Shown here: in pieces, positions 38,290 through 52,300 of the stretch
Layout of the letters: each line of letters starts with the position of its first letter
Numbering within the stretch: position 1 is the first letter of the stretch
Assembly (NCBI GenBank): GCA_007922225.1
Contig: ML679959.1
Coordinates: 26,836,216 to 26,900,215 of the forward strand
DNA: 64,000 bases
Source of the DNA: Emydura subglobosa
Lineage: Eukaryota > Chordata > Testudines > Chelidae
Direction: 5' to 3'
Notes under the pieces: model-generated
Database searches by the model: none
What the model was told of the DNA's origin: nothing
What the model saw: the letters and a program-made list of their open reading frames with translations, nothing else
Translations under genes and position numbers: made by a program

Positions 38290-40281
38290 TGAAACCTGTA
38301 ACATTTTATTTAAAAAAACCCAACAAGCTTCAGAATAGATCCAAATGTGGTAACTTCTCCAAAAAAATATCAAAAGCTACAGTGTAAAGCCATCTTCTCG
38401 TGAAATACAAATTAGCTTTTCATGATGCACTGCATCAATGTTTTGCATCTATGTTGATGCAAAAGGAATTTTTTGTTGCATCCTGGTACACAGGAAACAT
38501 ATGCACTGAAACAGGATGACTAACACCACATTATCTACTTAAATTCTAACCGAGGGACATTTTTTCAACAAAATTTCTACTAGTAATTTAAAAAACCTTA
38601 ACACATGAAATTTAATTTAGTTTTTGCTAGGTACGTTTTCCAAGTTAAAAATATAGGGTTAAGTATTTAACAGTGTCAAGGATGCATTTTGACTTTAAAA
38701 CTGCTATATGAAAGAGAGTCCTTCCACCGTCAAGTGCTCTCAATGTTAAACTCTTGGGTGAACAACTTGTTTACTTGGAATTTAAGAAAAAGTGCAAAGA
38801 AACCAGTTTAAAAAAAACTGAATCCGTAGTCTTCCAAGCAAAAGAGTATTAAAACTATTTTGCCCTATAGGCATTTATGGATGCAGCAAGTCAATAATTC
38901 CTTTTAAATCGGGCTATACCTAAGTCCCATTGCTATGAAACAGCTGAAAATCCACTAACTCCTGGACTGAAAGTAATTTTACCTGTACAATTTTGAACAG
39001 GTGCTTTGTTTCCATTAAGGGTGTGAATGCATAATGAGGATGCTCCAATTTGGCCATCATCCTGCAGATAATTATGCACATGCATAGCTTTCATGCATGC
39101 TAATGGTCTCATTGAAGCCAATGGGATTACTCATGTACATAAAGTTGAGCATGCGCTTAAGTGTCTGCAAAATGTTGACCTCTTCTCCCAGCAACTCTTC
39201 CCCAGTTTCAGTAATGTAAAGATGCTTGACTTTATTTCGGATGAGGCTTATCCTTGACTTCTCTTTGGTATATACAAACAGGTGCCATTTGATAGCTTGC
39301 CTCTGACTTTTTCTTAAAAGATTGAGGAAACCCTTTAGGGGCAAGATTTATTACATTAAAATCCAGAGTCTGGGAGGGTTAGGAAACTTAGCATGTTACA
39401 CTTTTTTATAAGAAAATCAGTATTTATCCTTAGAGGGACACCAAACACAAAAATAAAACCTAAAAAAGGAATAGAAGGGCAGAGTTTAAACAAAATGTAA
39501 GAGACTGAATGGTCCATTTACTGAGGAGGCTGATACGGTATGAACAGCTGCAATACAAGCTTCTCCCATACTGCCCAATCAACATGCCTCAACCCTAAAT
39601 TGGAGGGACCACTTTTAAGGATGAGTAGTATAGTCATCATGCCTATTAAGTTCTTGGCCTTTCAGACAATTGTTTTACTTTTTCAAATGAGGATGCAAAA
39701 AATTTAGTCTCCAAAGAAGAAAAAAAACTTATGTCAAAAGCACAAAGAATTACAACCAAGCCCCCATGAAAGAAAGAGGCAGCTACATCTTGAACAGAAA
39801 TACTCATGAACTCAGGCTTTACGCCTAACTGCAGTCTGGAGGGATGTTTTCTGACTATCTCTGATCCTCTGAAAAGAGAGATCTGTAAAGGAAACGTTGA
39901 CACGGACTTCACTATAGTAGGAGTTGAAGAGCAGATATGGAATGTCACTAACTAAAATAATTGATTTTTACCTGCTGTTTGTACTTTGGCTGTGAGGGAA
40001 ACTAAAACAAATCTCTTGCCTTAATCACCAGCTGGGGTTACACAAAATCTGTTTAGATCAGAAAATGGACACCACTTACCAAACAGATCACTTTCCCCAT
40101 TTTTGCCTGGGTCATCATGTCTTTTTACTATTAAAAGTAAAATCAATAAAGATATTTAGCTCTGTCAGCATCCTAACAAAAAGTCTGGAGAATTTCAGTG
40201 ACGTACGCTATACTCTTCTGCCTACTTTCATCCCAGTTTCTCAGATCGGTGGAGTCTTTGTGTGTGTCCTTTCGACAGCCT
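38290..40281 (-). other. FYTTD1: FYTTD1 3' UTR with three candidate poly(A) signals
   Basis: Non-coding sequence after the stop. Minus-strand AATAAA hexamers lie at 39352-39347, 39236-39231 and 38310-38305. The last is followed by a TG-rich segment, as expected at a cleavage site, and is the likely distal end. An ancient repeat-like stretch at about 39080-39175 lies between the middle and distal signals, so the shorter form ending near 39220 is also possible. The extent is inferred; no transcript evidence is available. Confidence 0.55.
38305..38310 (-). terminator. Distal poly(A) signal AATAAA of FYTTD1
   Basis: Minus-strand AATAAA followed about 20 bases downstream by a GT-rich element. Best candidate for the gene's distal cleavage signal. 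Confidence 0.5.
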
Positions 40282-40377
40282 CTAACCCACTGTTACAAAA
40301 CGGCTTCCTTTGTTCTGAGACAGGGCTGTTCTTTGTTCCTTGAGGATCCCAAAGCGCTCATTCAAAGTCATTCCAGT
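40282..40377 (-). CDS. FYTTD1: FYTTD1 terminal coding exon 9
   Basis: Acceptor TTTTGCAG. Encodes [20 protein letters not shown], then [11 protein letters not shown] and a TAG stop at 40284-40282. The last residues GSRFVTVG are the same as the human C-terminus, which fixes the end of the protein. Confidence 0.96.
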   Translation of the reverse strand, partial: TGMTLNERFGILKEQRTALSQNKGSRFVTVG

Positions 40378-43300
40378 CTGCAAAACAAAATCATTTCAGT
40401 AGAGCTTGCAAAATATTAGACCGATCTGTTACAGTAGCAAAGTTAGGACAATGAGAATCACTTCTGCCTAATGCTGCTTGATCAGATTTTTTCATCCATA
40501 CTGAAACTGGCATCTAAGAGTTGTATGTAAACAAAAATCGAAGGTAAGTTAGTTTTCTTTTCCCTCTTTTGCAATATTTAAAAACAACAGATGAGTACAA
40601 TATATCTTAACAGATATATTTATGAGATGCAAGAACATTAATGGAGTGTTAAGCTGTAAGTCAAGTCAGGAAATGCAGAAATTCAGTTAAGGTCAGAAAA
40701 GCAGAAAATGGAATTTTTACTCCACAGATCTGTTCTCCATATGTATTCGGTTACATCTGCCAACTTCAGTGACTAATACAGGTTTTTACTACTTTACATT
40801 CCTGTTGTTTCAGAGTCCACACAGCTGAGGGAGCAAACTGGATTCTATTCTGGCTAACAATTCATTTATTGGACTTTGTTCACAAGAACACTTGCAATAT
40901 TCATTACATATGATTGTTCCCAGAAGAACCCAGCATGATCTTCTTATTCTAGATAACAGGGAGTCACTTAGAAAAAGCACCTTTATTTGTAAAGCAAGAA
41001 GATTTGATCTGGAAACCCTGAAGTCATACAATGCAATAATGACATTTTTATGGTGTATTTTTACAGTATGGTTTTAGTTTTACCACCTGTAAATTGATGA
41101 GTTAACCCCATTCTGAACTTTTACTTTTGTATTTCCTGATAGTCTGAATTTCATTCCTTCTCCCCCATATTTAGTTTTCCTTTTCATTGAAGACAGCTGT
41201 TGCATAACTGCATAGTGATGTAATTCAGTCTGGCAACTTCGCTAGATACAAAAAGCCCAAATTCTGAAACCATGTAATTGCACAATTTTGTTTTCCCAAA
41301 ATGTCAGATTGTGATCTTCTCCACTCTGTAGACTCAGAAACCATGGCACTATGGCATTGCACATAAACAGGAACGTAACTAAATTCCCAATGAGATTCTT
41401 CAATTTTATACATATGCACAGAAGTTTTTGAAGTCATTGTTTTCAATTCCTCATCTGGAATTGAATTAGTAAGATTCAGTTATCTGTGTTGTGCAGAAGA
41501 CAACACTAAGAAAAAAAGAAGCATTTCTGCTGTCCTCTCAATTACGGAATATAATCCCCTTCATCCAGGGACATTAGAGTGCAATACAAATATTAAGTTT
41601 TAAATCCTATGTGAGATAGACAGACACAAGTTTTTGTTTTTTTTTAAACAGATGGGAAAAGTAGGCACAGAGGTGAAGTACTTGTCCAGAGTTACACAGC
41701 AAGCAAATGGCAAAACTGGAAGCAGAATCAATAAGTCTAACTACTACTTTAGCCCTAGACAACTTTATTAACAAGGGACACCATACACCCTTTTATTTAT
41801 ATGATGAATCGTTACAAGTAACTGATAGAAAATAGCTTTTACCTGTTTTCCAACACTGTTGATATCAAACTGTAACGTAACTCCTTTGGGAGTCTTCTTC
41901 TCTTCTGGTTGCTCCCTCTTCATTAGAAATGGGGGCATAGGAATACGAGTTAACGGTGGCTTCTGGGAACTGAAAGACGACTATTTTTAAAATGGCACAT
42001 TGAATAAGGTTAATATAACAATAATCAGATGTACTGTCTATTACTATGAAAAGATCAGAGCCCACACTTCCAAGTAAACTGCTAATAACTCAGTGGAAGG
42101 AACAATTTAAGAATTATTAGAATGTGGTTGAAACACCGACTGGATTGTTGAGAGTGTCTGATTTCAAAGAGGCACAATAGAGTATAACCATTCATGACTT
42201 AACTGAAAACAATACCTAACTGCAGTTTCAATGGGTTAAAAAAGAGTTAGGGAAGGGAAGGGGAGGGGAGAGGAAGTTTTTTAAAATTAAATTAAATATT
42301 AAATATTTATTTTAAACCTATAGTGCTATTGATATATAGTGATTTTTCATTGTCAATTTTACAAGCTTTAGCTACAAAGAGCCAGGCTGATTCGTTTCCC
42401 TTTTGAGGCTAGGTTCCACTGATCAAAGATTTGCTCAGAGTTCTGAAGTTCAACACTAATTTACTAAAAGGAACACAAGAATGTCTGTCTGATTTAAACT
42501 CAATTCTACAGTTATCTCTATAAACTAGGGAGGATTCTGGTACCGACACTCAAGCATTCAAACTCAATAAGGGAAGGGGAAATCAGTCTAGTTATGATGG
42601 GGTATAGGGTGTAGGTGAAAGTTTACTCACCTAGTAATTCTAAGCTGCCACAAAATCTTTTCCATTCAAGCCCCCACCAAGCTCCTAACTGAGGAACCCC
42701 AAGTGCATCCCAACAATTACACATTATCTGAACACAGATTGAAAAACAGAAAGGGCCTGATCTTGCAAAGCCTCCACAGACAGAACTCCCATTTGAGTCA
42801 CTGGGAGCTGTAAATGGGGAGAGTTTGCTAGACGGGGCCCAGAAACAGTAACTGGACTTACGAAGGAAGAAGATCATTTGGAATGTTCTACTCACACTGG
42901 GGACGGGATTGCTCCAGGGTTGTCAATAGATACAGTCAGAATTCCTCCATTTGTGGTGGAAGTTCGCCATCTAGTTTGCAAGCACAGGAATCACTCATGC
43001 AGGCTGAAATTCCAGAGTCCCATTTGAGCTTTACGTGAAAAGCACGTTCCTGACTAGCCGCTATTTTAAAAGTCTGTCAGAACTCTAAACAGGAGTTTTC
43101 AGAGTATAGGGTGGTATACCAAGACAACCTACAACCGTCAAGCTACACATCTACATGGATCACTGGCATACACTGGGCACGGTCTTTGTAGCTACTAAGT
43201 TGTCTAACTATTCAGAGCAGCTCTAGATGACATTGGTGAAGAGTGCCAACACACATTCCAACCTAGCATTTCAATCATTACTAGAGCAATGGTGGGAATT

Positions 43301-46300
43301 TCTGGAAATATTCAGTACAGACAAGACCAAACAGGTCCTTCCATCAAATCCAATCGGAAGTCTGCAATTCTGTGACATATGCTGCTCTCATATGAGCTGA
43401 GTATTCTTCCAAGAATAGCCTGCTGCAATCCCTTTTGCTTCTCCATGAAGAGCTTGGGAAGTGAGATTCCCTCTTTCCTGATATGCATGGCCTATCTTAT
43501 CTCCCTTTTCACATGTTAGCATGGCAAATGGCCTGTCTCACTGATTTTCAAACTGGTTTACAGGCTGAGTTTATGAATTAGGTACAGTAGCTGTTACAGT
43601 GACAGGAGGGGAGAAACAACTGTTTTGTATATAGCCTAAGGGAAAGTTTTAAAATGATAGTGGGCGCAGAGCTTAGTTAGTAGCTCTGAAACTGGCACTA
43701 GATCCCTCTTTCTTAGGAACATCTTGTGCAAGTGATCCCTCCAGTTAAACTAAGAGCTGCTGCAGGAAGAAGGAAAGGAGGGAGAAAGGGATGAAAGCTG
43801 TTTCCCACCAAACACATGGTACCTCATCCAAATTCACCATCATCACTACTCAACTCAGAAATCCACAAGAGAAAATTCCAGTCGGCACATCAGTAACAAG
43901 TTAGCTACAGAAGAACCAAATCAAAGCAGTTTAAATGCATAATGCCTTAACTATAGCTCTTCAGCTGAAATGTGACACTTACTGACGAGTCCCCTTTGCT
44001 GCCTGATTATCTAGAAGCTCTTCTACTGGCTGCACTTGTGCCTGCACCTGAAAACACAGAAAGATGGGTACAGGATTTGAATACTGTTTCACTTCCTGAT
44101 CTTGCAGTCTGAGGTTAAAACATGAACAAAAAACCATGAACACATCCATAAAACGTATATCAAGAACAAGAGATCTGCAATTTTGGCACCGTTCAACTGC
44201 AGAGGGTCTCAATAGGCCATAGAAACTCCCATGTTCCCTTAGAGCATAAGCCATTTTTATAGAGGAATTCAAATAAAGGAATTTGCCAAAAACAACAACC
44301 CAATAAGCAAGACAGGGATGAGGGAGATTCCATCAAGACCAATAAGGAACAGACGGGCTAGACGCTTACCCACACACAGGGCTGGAATAGAGAAGATAGA
44401 GCCACAAATGTGGGATGTGGTCAAAAGAGACTTTAGAAAAATCATTTCTCAAGGTCCATTCTACAAGACACAGACTGACACCATGAATAGCATCTAACTA
44501 TAAGATAATCTGTATCTAATGAAGTGGTCCCCAAATTTTTGTGATTGTGCCCCCTTACCTGGACCACCCCCCACCCCCAGGAGCAGAATCAGTAGCCAGG
44601 GCCAGGAGCAGGGCCAAAGCCACAGCCAGGGGCCGTGGCCTGGAGCCAAGGCTGGAGCAGAGATGGGGGCGGAGCAGGGCTGGGTGGCGCTTCGTCCCTG
44701 CCCCCATGGGAACTGGTCCAGCCCCCCCCCCCCCCCCCCAGTTTGGAGACTTCTGATCTAATGCTATTGAGTCCCCCTACCAGTTTGCCGTTTTACCACA
44801 TTTTGATTTTATGGTTTTTAATCACCCCTATTGCAGTTTGAAAAATCCTCACTAAAGCCCTAATCCTGCAGTGATGCCACACAGATGGACCTCTGAATCT
44901 GTGCAGAACCCCACTGAAGAAAGTGGTGCTCCTGTCTACCCATGCAGTTTCAGTTGCAGGGTTAGGGCACAAGCATATATAGTGAAAATTAAAAAAACAC
45001 TTCTCTCTACATTTTTAGTTATTTGACTGTTACTTATGAGGCTGATGGTTATAGATTTATGGTTCAACCATATAAATCTGTATCAGTTTATGGGTTAAGC
45101 TGATTTAAACAAAATCAGGCAATTCTGAAACGAACTGCTTTTCATACTTCAGCTAAAGGTAGCTTTAAGAGCCCATACATAGCTTTCAACAATTTACCTT
45201 CAAGAAGCAGCTGCCCATACTTCCCACCATCCTGAAATTCTCAAACACACACCAATTCCATACGCCTCAGAACATTTCAGCCGCATATGGGGCACAGCAA
45301 AACTTGCCTTTTGCTTTACAATATCTCTTTGTAACTCAAGATAGGACCAGGGTTTCCCTGAAATGGTAAGTCTATAGTTCCAAGTCCACTTGAAGTGTTG
45401 TCTTCTCAGAGATCAAAGAAAACACATCAAGTGAATTTATTCAGAATTGATCTAAATAGTCTAATCCATTGGGGGGGGGGGAAGAGGGGGCGCCACTGAG
45501 GAAGAAAATAGCATTTATTTTAGAATTTAGTGCATCGTATTTTTTTTTATTTAAGACATTTTTTATTGTACCTTCAGACCCCTCCTGAAGAGGAAAGTTG
45601 CTTGACGCATGTCTTTCTGCTGGTTTAGTTTATTTCCAATTCTGGCAAAAGTAGATGGTATATTATTCCTGTAACATTTTACAAAAGAAAGTCAATATAG
45701 TTATCAAAAGCTTGTACAGACAGCCACTTTTTAGAGAAAAATAGAACAATGGAGTCAAAAAGCAAATGTCATATTCCCCAATACATCATTAAGAAGAGAA
45801 GTCACAGTGGCCTGATTTAAAGACTGAGCCTTTCAACTTTGTCCCAACTAAATATTTAAATGGAGTAGAGCGGGTTTATTAAATCTACATTCTTGTTTTA
45901 AAAGACACAGGGAGTTGTCATGGCTACCGAGGAAACTGCACCTTAGACCACCTTTTAGTCTCTCAAGGGCACCGTTTAGGTGACAGGCCTGGCTTCCTAC
46001 ATCTCATTTTGGGTTGAACCATCCAATCTCACCACACTCAGACTGGATCTCTGGGCTACAGCCCCCTGCTTTCCAACTGTGTTAATGACACAGGGTACCT
46101 CATGTCTGACATCTGTAAGAGTTTTTCCTCAGGACAGCATATTTTGCATGGACACAGAAACAGTCTCTTATGGCTGGTCTACACTACATACTTGCCAACC
46201 ACAGTCAACTTTTTGCACCAAACAGTGGTGGTGTACACACTACAATCCTCCCTCCTTCCCACCCGCCAACCCAACTCCCCACATTTTGTGACAAAATAAA

Positions 46301-49300
46301 ACCACCTCAACAAGAGGCATAGAGCTTTTTGCATGAAACTTTTAGCAACAGAGTGTCAGTGTAGACACTGTGCCTGGTTATGTCGTGGTAAATGGCCTCC
46401 AGGAAGTGTTCCACAGTGCCCATCCTGACCACTCTGGCCATCAGTTTGAACTCCACTGCTCTGCAACCATCTGCCCTTCTTCCTTTAAAGTCCTGAGAAT
46501 TTTTGAAATTCCACTTCTTGCTTGGTTGGCCTAGAGAGCTCACATGCATTTTCCCAACTGTCCATGGCAGCTCCATGCCCAAAACACTCTCCTGCTTGGA
46601 GCACACCGGAGTTTCTGGATCTGATCAGCATCTGGGGAGAGGAGGCTGTGCAGTCCCAGCTCTACTCCAGCCGAAGAAACTTTGATGCCTACAGTCAGAT
46701 TTTTCGTGGCACGGAGGAGAAGGGCTATAAACAGGACATTCTGGAATGCCGTGCAAAAATTAAGGAACTGCAACAGGGATACCAAAAAGCTGGGGAGTCA
46801 AACCACCGCAAACAGGTGCCAGCAGTAACATGGAGAAGTACCGCTTTCTACTGATGTATTCTGTTGCAAGATGATCCAGGGCCAAAATTGGGATGTGTGT
46901 GCCATCTATCACTCTGCCACAGTGAGAGAATCACATTGCTGCAGAGCCATTCACTATTTCACGCACATTTCCAAGACTCACAGTCCTTCATAGCAGAATG
47001 CAATTAATGGCCCTGCACACTTGTGATAACACAATGCCAGAGGTGGACTTCCTGACTCCAAACTGATTAGCGACCGACCGGTAGCAGTCTTGAGTTGCCA
47101 GCTTCTACACGGCAATCGCCACGTGCTTCTCCACTAAAAGGGCAGCTCTCCTTCGTGCGTCCTTGTGCCCCAGGGCAGGGGTGAGCTCCACACAGAGTTC
47201 CATGAAGGTGGCTTTGAGCAATCGAAAGTTCTGCAGCCACTGCTCATCATCCCAGACCTGCATAATGATTCAATCCCACACTTGTTTCACACGCCCAAAA
47301 GCAGGGGTGCAGTGTGTGCAGATGCTCCATGAATGCAAACAATAATCCAACGTTGTTTGTTTGCATGGCACACAGCAGGTCAGGTGCTTGTATTCCTGTT
47401 CCAATTGGGAGCTAATGGTATACTGCATAAGTAGCCATAATGAGTTCAGAACGCTGACAACAGTGGAGAGCAGTGCAGGATCCATCCTTTCAGGCAGGCA
47501 CACAGGAAACTGGGGCCGTTGAAAAATGCCATCAAACAGTCGGAAACCCATGGAATGATGGGACGGAAATCACTGCATCATGAGACACTGAGCCTGCATC
47601 CATGATACACTGCGATCCTCTCCACTTTCCCACAACTCCTAGCAGCACAAGATGGTGAGCTGCACAGGGGGATAGCTGCCCACAGTGCACTGCTCTCACT
47701 GTTGATGCTAGAGCACCAACTGAGGACACGCTTAGGCAACACAATGAGTGCTGTGCGAATAGGCACAAGCAGAATTATAGCGCTTTTTGATCATCGCTGT
47801 AACTTGAGTCAGCAACACTCTCTAGTGTAGACAAGACCTTAGAAACAAAGCATTATTTATTTATTCATTCCTTAAAAGTATTTAGGAAAATGGGCTAACA
47901 ATGGTAGTCCTAGATGTATACCTCCTTACTTAATCTTAAACTCTCTAGTCATAGCTCAGGGAGGTCCAGCTCATCCCCATATGTTCGAGTTGATTTGGAG
48001 AGCCAATCTGTTCTGCCCAAAGCATATGCCCTCTGTGTCTGTCAAGCTAGAGGTCAATTTGTGTCTGTTGACAACTGGCTTCCCCCCTTCTCCAGTTTGG
48101 GATTTCCTTTGCCCTAGGCTCAGCCTTCGAAAAAGTAAGACATTCTAGCATTCATGGAGCCAGACGGGGTATTCCCCAACAAACAGCTTCTCCATTGTCT
48201 CCTCCAGGATTCTTATCTGTGTCACTGTTTTGTTTCATGTTTCTCCTTTAATAGCCCTCTCTGATTTAAATCCTGGAAGTAAGGCAGGTTGATTTCAACA
48301 GATAACATGAAGGGTATATGAAATTTATTGATTTACTGATCTACTCAAGAGCCTACAAATGATTTTCCAGTTCTTGTGTCTATATTTGGCAACCCTTGGC
48401 TCCAAAAGCAAGCAATGCACTTATACAGTACTTTATAAATATTAATCCTTCCAAAAACTGCTAATTAGATAGGGGAAATGGAGATTCAGTGCAAAAGGGT
48501 TAAGTGGCTTGCCTAAATCCACATAAGTCTGTCTAAGTGGGTATCTAATCAAGAATTCCTAGTGCTCAGCCTTGCGCCTCTCTGCAATGTGCCCTGTTTA
48601 AATGGTATTCGAGATTAGCGTACCAATATAATTCAATCTTTTAAATTCAGCTGTGCCCTCTATAGAGAAAACAGCCTATTTTTAAGTGAGATGAACTATA
48701 TTAAAATTGCTAAAGCTGTTTAACCAAGTTATTATGGTCTAATTGCCAAATCCATTTTGGAAGACGGTAGCAGGTCTTTTTATTTTTTTAAATGATGGAA
48801 ATCTGGAGACCTCCAAAAACACCTACAAATAGTTAAGTACTCCTGAATAAAACAGGGTGATATGGGGGGGGAAGATGACAAAACACAAACCAACCTATGA
48901 ACAAAGGCTAGGTTGATTTCCTTTAATGAAGTGTGTGCTACTGCCAATATCTGGATAGAAATAGAAAGTAATCTGATAAATGTTCTACACTAAAACAAAA
49001 ATTTAGCCTAATATCATCTCATGACTGAACAGTCCATATATTTAGCATTTCCACTTGAACAGAACAGTAGAAGTGCCTGTTTTCTTTTGGCCAAAACCAG
49101 AGGATCCTTGTCCACAAACAGGAGTTGGATGGACAAAGTAATTTGACTCACAATAGAGTGAGACTACACAACATACATTTTACACTGCAAGTTACTTAAT
49201 CTCCCACAGTCTTTACATTAGCATGCCCTGTTCTCAATGGAAAGTCTACTACTTTAAGCAAAGGTAGTATTCAAAAGGTGAAACATTAAATGTTCCAGGT

Positions 49301-52300
49301 ATCCCTAAATCTGCCAGGAGCTGGGATTGGACGAGGGATAGGGCACTTGATAATTGCCGTGTTCTGTTCATTCCCTCTGAAGCATGTGGCACCAGCCACT
49401 GTCAGAAGACAGGATGCTAGGCTAGACGGACCATTGCCTTGTGTGGTAAATAGTTTTTTCAGTGGAAGCATAAGTCACACATATCTGCAGTTTAACACAG
49501 TACATTGGGATAATTTCGGAACAAACAAAGCATGATATAGTTTTCATGAAACTGAAGATGTTAGCAGCTCCCATAAAGTGTCTTGCAGTGAGAGCTAAAT
49601 TACTTAAATAAGATGTCACTTTTAAAGTTACCTGAACCTTAGATTCCATGTGTTGACCATTTTTATAGAGCTAGAGCATGCGAGCTACATATTTTATTGT
49701 GTCAAATGGCGGTAGAGTTCCAGGTGTAAGTGAAGAAAGCTGCTTCCTAACAGTTCCAGGGAACAACTAATACAATTAGCAGAGCACACAAATCAGGGTA
49801 TGCATAAAGTCTACTAATTGTACAAGATTTTATCCTACTACTGCTCTCTTGGTTCCAAGTCAGCACTGCCAGAAACAGAACTCCATATCATTATCAAAGG
49901 GATGGGCTGGAAAAGACAACTCAAAACAGCATAATTAGAAATCTCACCTCCTGTTTAATGGGACAGGCCTCCTGAGAGCTGGCATTTGTTTTCTCTGCAA
50001 TTCAAACGGCCTCTGAAGAGTCATTTTCCTTTTCAAAACTGGGTAGTTTCGCTGTGTGTTCTTTACAATTAAAAAAAAAAAGTTAGCTATCCAAGTAATA
50101 GTTTTCTGATGTATATTTCTGTAGATAGTGCCCTTTCACAACTTATTCAAAGTTAATGATATCAATCTAAATGTCTCATGGATTACTTCATTGAAGCTGA
50201 TGGACTGAGACTTGTATCATCAACAGTTTTACCTCTGTTATCAAGATTATGTATTTCCTTCTTTCAAGCCCTCAAAATTGATCACATTTAAATTATGACT
50301 ACCCATCCAAGGCCTTGTTACATGTTTTAATTCAGCAAATATACTTAAGTCTGTTGTATACTTCTGAAAATGTATTACTACAAGCAGTTCTAGGACCCTT
50401 AAAGAGTCACCACTATTTCAGCAAATAGTTACAATAGAAGATGTCACACCAGGTCAACCATATTTTCTTTACTGTTGATTCTCAATATGTAAAAAAACAC
50501 TTCCCTTCCCCTTATAATCAACTTGCTGCTCCTCCTGCCTGAATCCTGTAAGAACATCACAATATCAATCAAAATCATGGAAGTGACTATTAATTCCATA
50601 CTTTAGCATACTTGCCACATGAGACGAGCATACTGCTTGGCCTAGGTCAACTCAAAATTAGAACCTTGCTGTTAGACAAATGAAGTAGATTTTTTTAGTT
50701 TAAGACTTGCTGTATTCAGTCCTGTACCTGTGCCAGAAGATTTCTGCTAGCCCAAGTGATCAGTAAGAGGTTTAGAGGCTGTTACTTCACGAACTACCAG
50801 GACTAGGCAGAAGTTCTGTACACCACTGTAGAAAGGAGAATCTCAGACTTCGAACGAATGGCAAAGTGTTTCTATTCTTAACTTTTGCACACCACAAGAA
50901 AGCAGATGTGCATAGCCACATTCTGAATACTTCTGTTACTACGCCACCTGCACTTGTTCTTGACTATTGAAAAATTACCTCTTATGGTACAAAGCATTAC
51001 ATTCTTGCCTTAAGTGTTTGACATTATAGCTCTAAGCTCATGTCAGTTTGGGGGGGGAGGGGGGGAGGAGAGGAAGAAGGGGGATGGGCAGAGAAGCAAT
51101 ATAGTATTCAAAGTTAGGCTATTTTAATGTAATGTTAAGAGCCACAAATGTTGTAACAGTATAAATGCATTCAGGACTAGTAAATCTTTCCAAGAATCTG
51201 TCTTGGACGAGTACTCACGACAAGATTTGCAATACCTAATTTAACACAGATGGGTTTTACCAGATACTTGTGTGATTGTACTAATACAAAGACATTTAGA
51301 TATTTTAACAAGAAGTCATTCTGAATCTTTTATAACCCACTTGTCATATATTAATTATTCAGTTCTTATGTTAGGAATAACTCTCCCATTGCCAAGCACA
51401 GACATGTATACAAGATACAAAAATTGCATTCCTACCTTCTCGCTAAGTGGTTGTCTGTTCAGAGGACTAATCCCTTTGCGTGAACCTAGTACTTTCCTGG
51501 CTGCCAAGCCAGTTATAACTCCATAGGGACGTTTCCTCCCAGTTACCCTCCTTCTGCGTCCCAAACGGTTCTTACCAAAACCTACAATGGAAAAAACAAG
51601 AAACACTACCAAACTGTTTCAGAAAGAGACACCACAGCTTTTGGCCTTGGGCACATGATATTCAGTGAAGGCTAGCTGTTCAGTTACAATGTAAGCCATG
51701 AAACAGGTTTTCAAAGCATGAGGCATGCTGCCCTGAGGGGACAAAACATTGTTATGGAGGGGGGGGGGGAAGGGACGGGTGTGAGGACCTGATGTGGCCA
51801 TGCTGATTGGCCAGGGTCACCAGGAGGCTCTCTCCAGTAGGGCAAGGGCTCTATGTGGATGGTCTTGCCAGGATCAGGCTCCCTGCCCATCTTGCTCCCC
51901 CACTGCTGCAGCCACAAACTTGAAGTTTCCCTCCTTTGCTGAGGGGAGAGGCAGGCAGGGACTCTGAGTGGGGAGCAGCAGGCTGCAACCCCGAAGTACT
52001 GCCCTTTCCCTGCCAGACAGAGCCGCCTGCTAAGCCCAGCCCTTCAGCACAGCTTCAGGGCACCGGACAGAGCCTGTGCAGGGGAAGCAGACACAGCCAT
52101 GCTGAAGGAACGGGGGCAGTAAGATATTGTGTCCAGTGGGGGTGGGCTGTATTCATGGGGGTGCATCCTTCTGTTCCCCTCCTGACCCCAGCCCTTCAGT
52201 GTGACCTCATTCACTTCCCCTGCACAGATGGGAGTGAGACAGGCAGGGAGCCAGGTCCCGGCAGCCGAGGCCACCTGATCACTGTAGAGAGTGGAAGGCT

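Larger units (their letters stand above)
46171..47838. mobile_element. PIF/Harbinger DNA transposon, two-gene copy, inactive
   Basis: In FYTTD1 intron 4. Terminal sequences TGGCTGGTCTACACTA and TAGTGTAGACAAGACC are inverted (13 of 16), flanked by TTA on both sides (46168-46170, 47839-47841), the Harbinger target. It carries both Harbinger genes: a Myb/SANT-like protein on the plus strand (46564-46854) and a DDE transposase on the minus strand (about 47560-46860), convergent. The transposase has several in-frame stops, so the copy is dead. A clear case with its age visible from the degraded ends. Confidence 0.85.
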
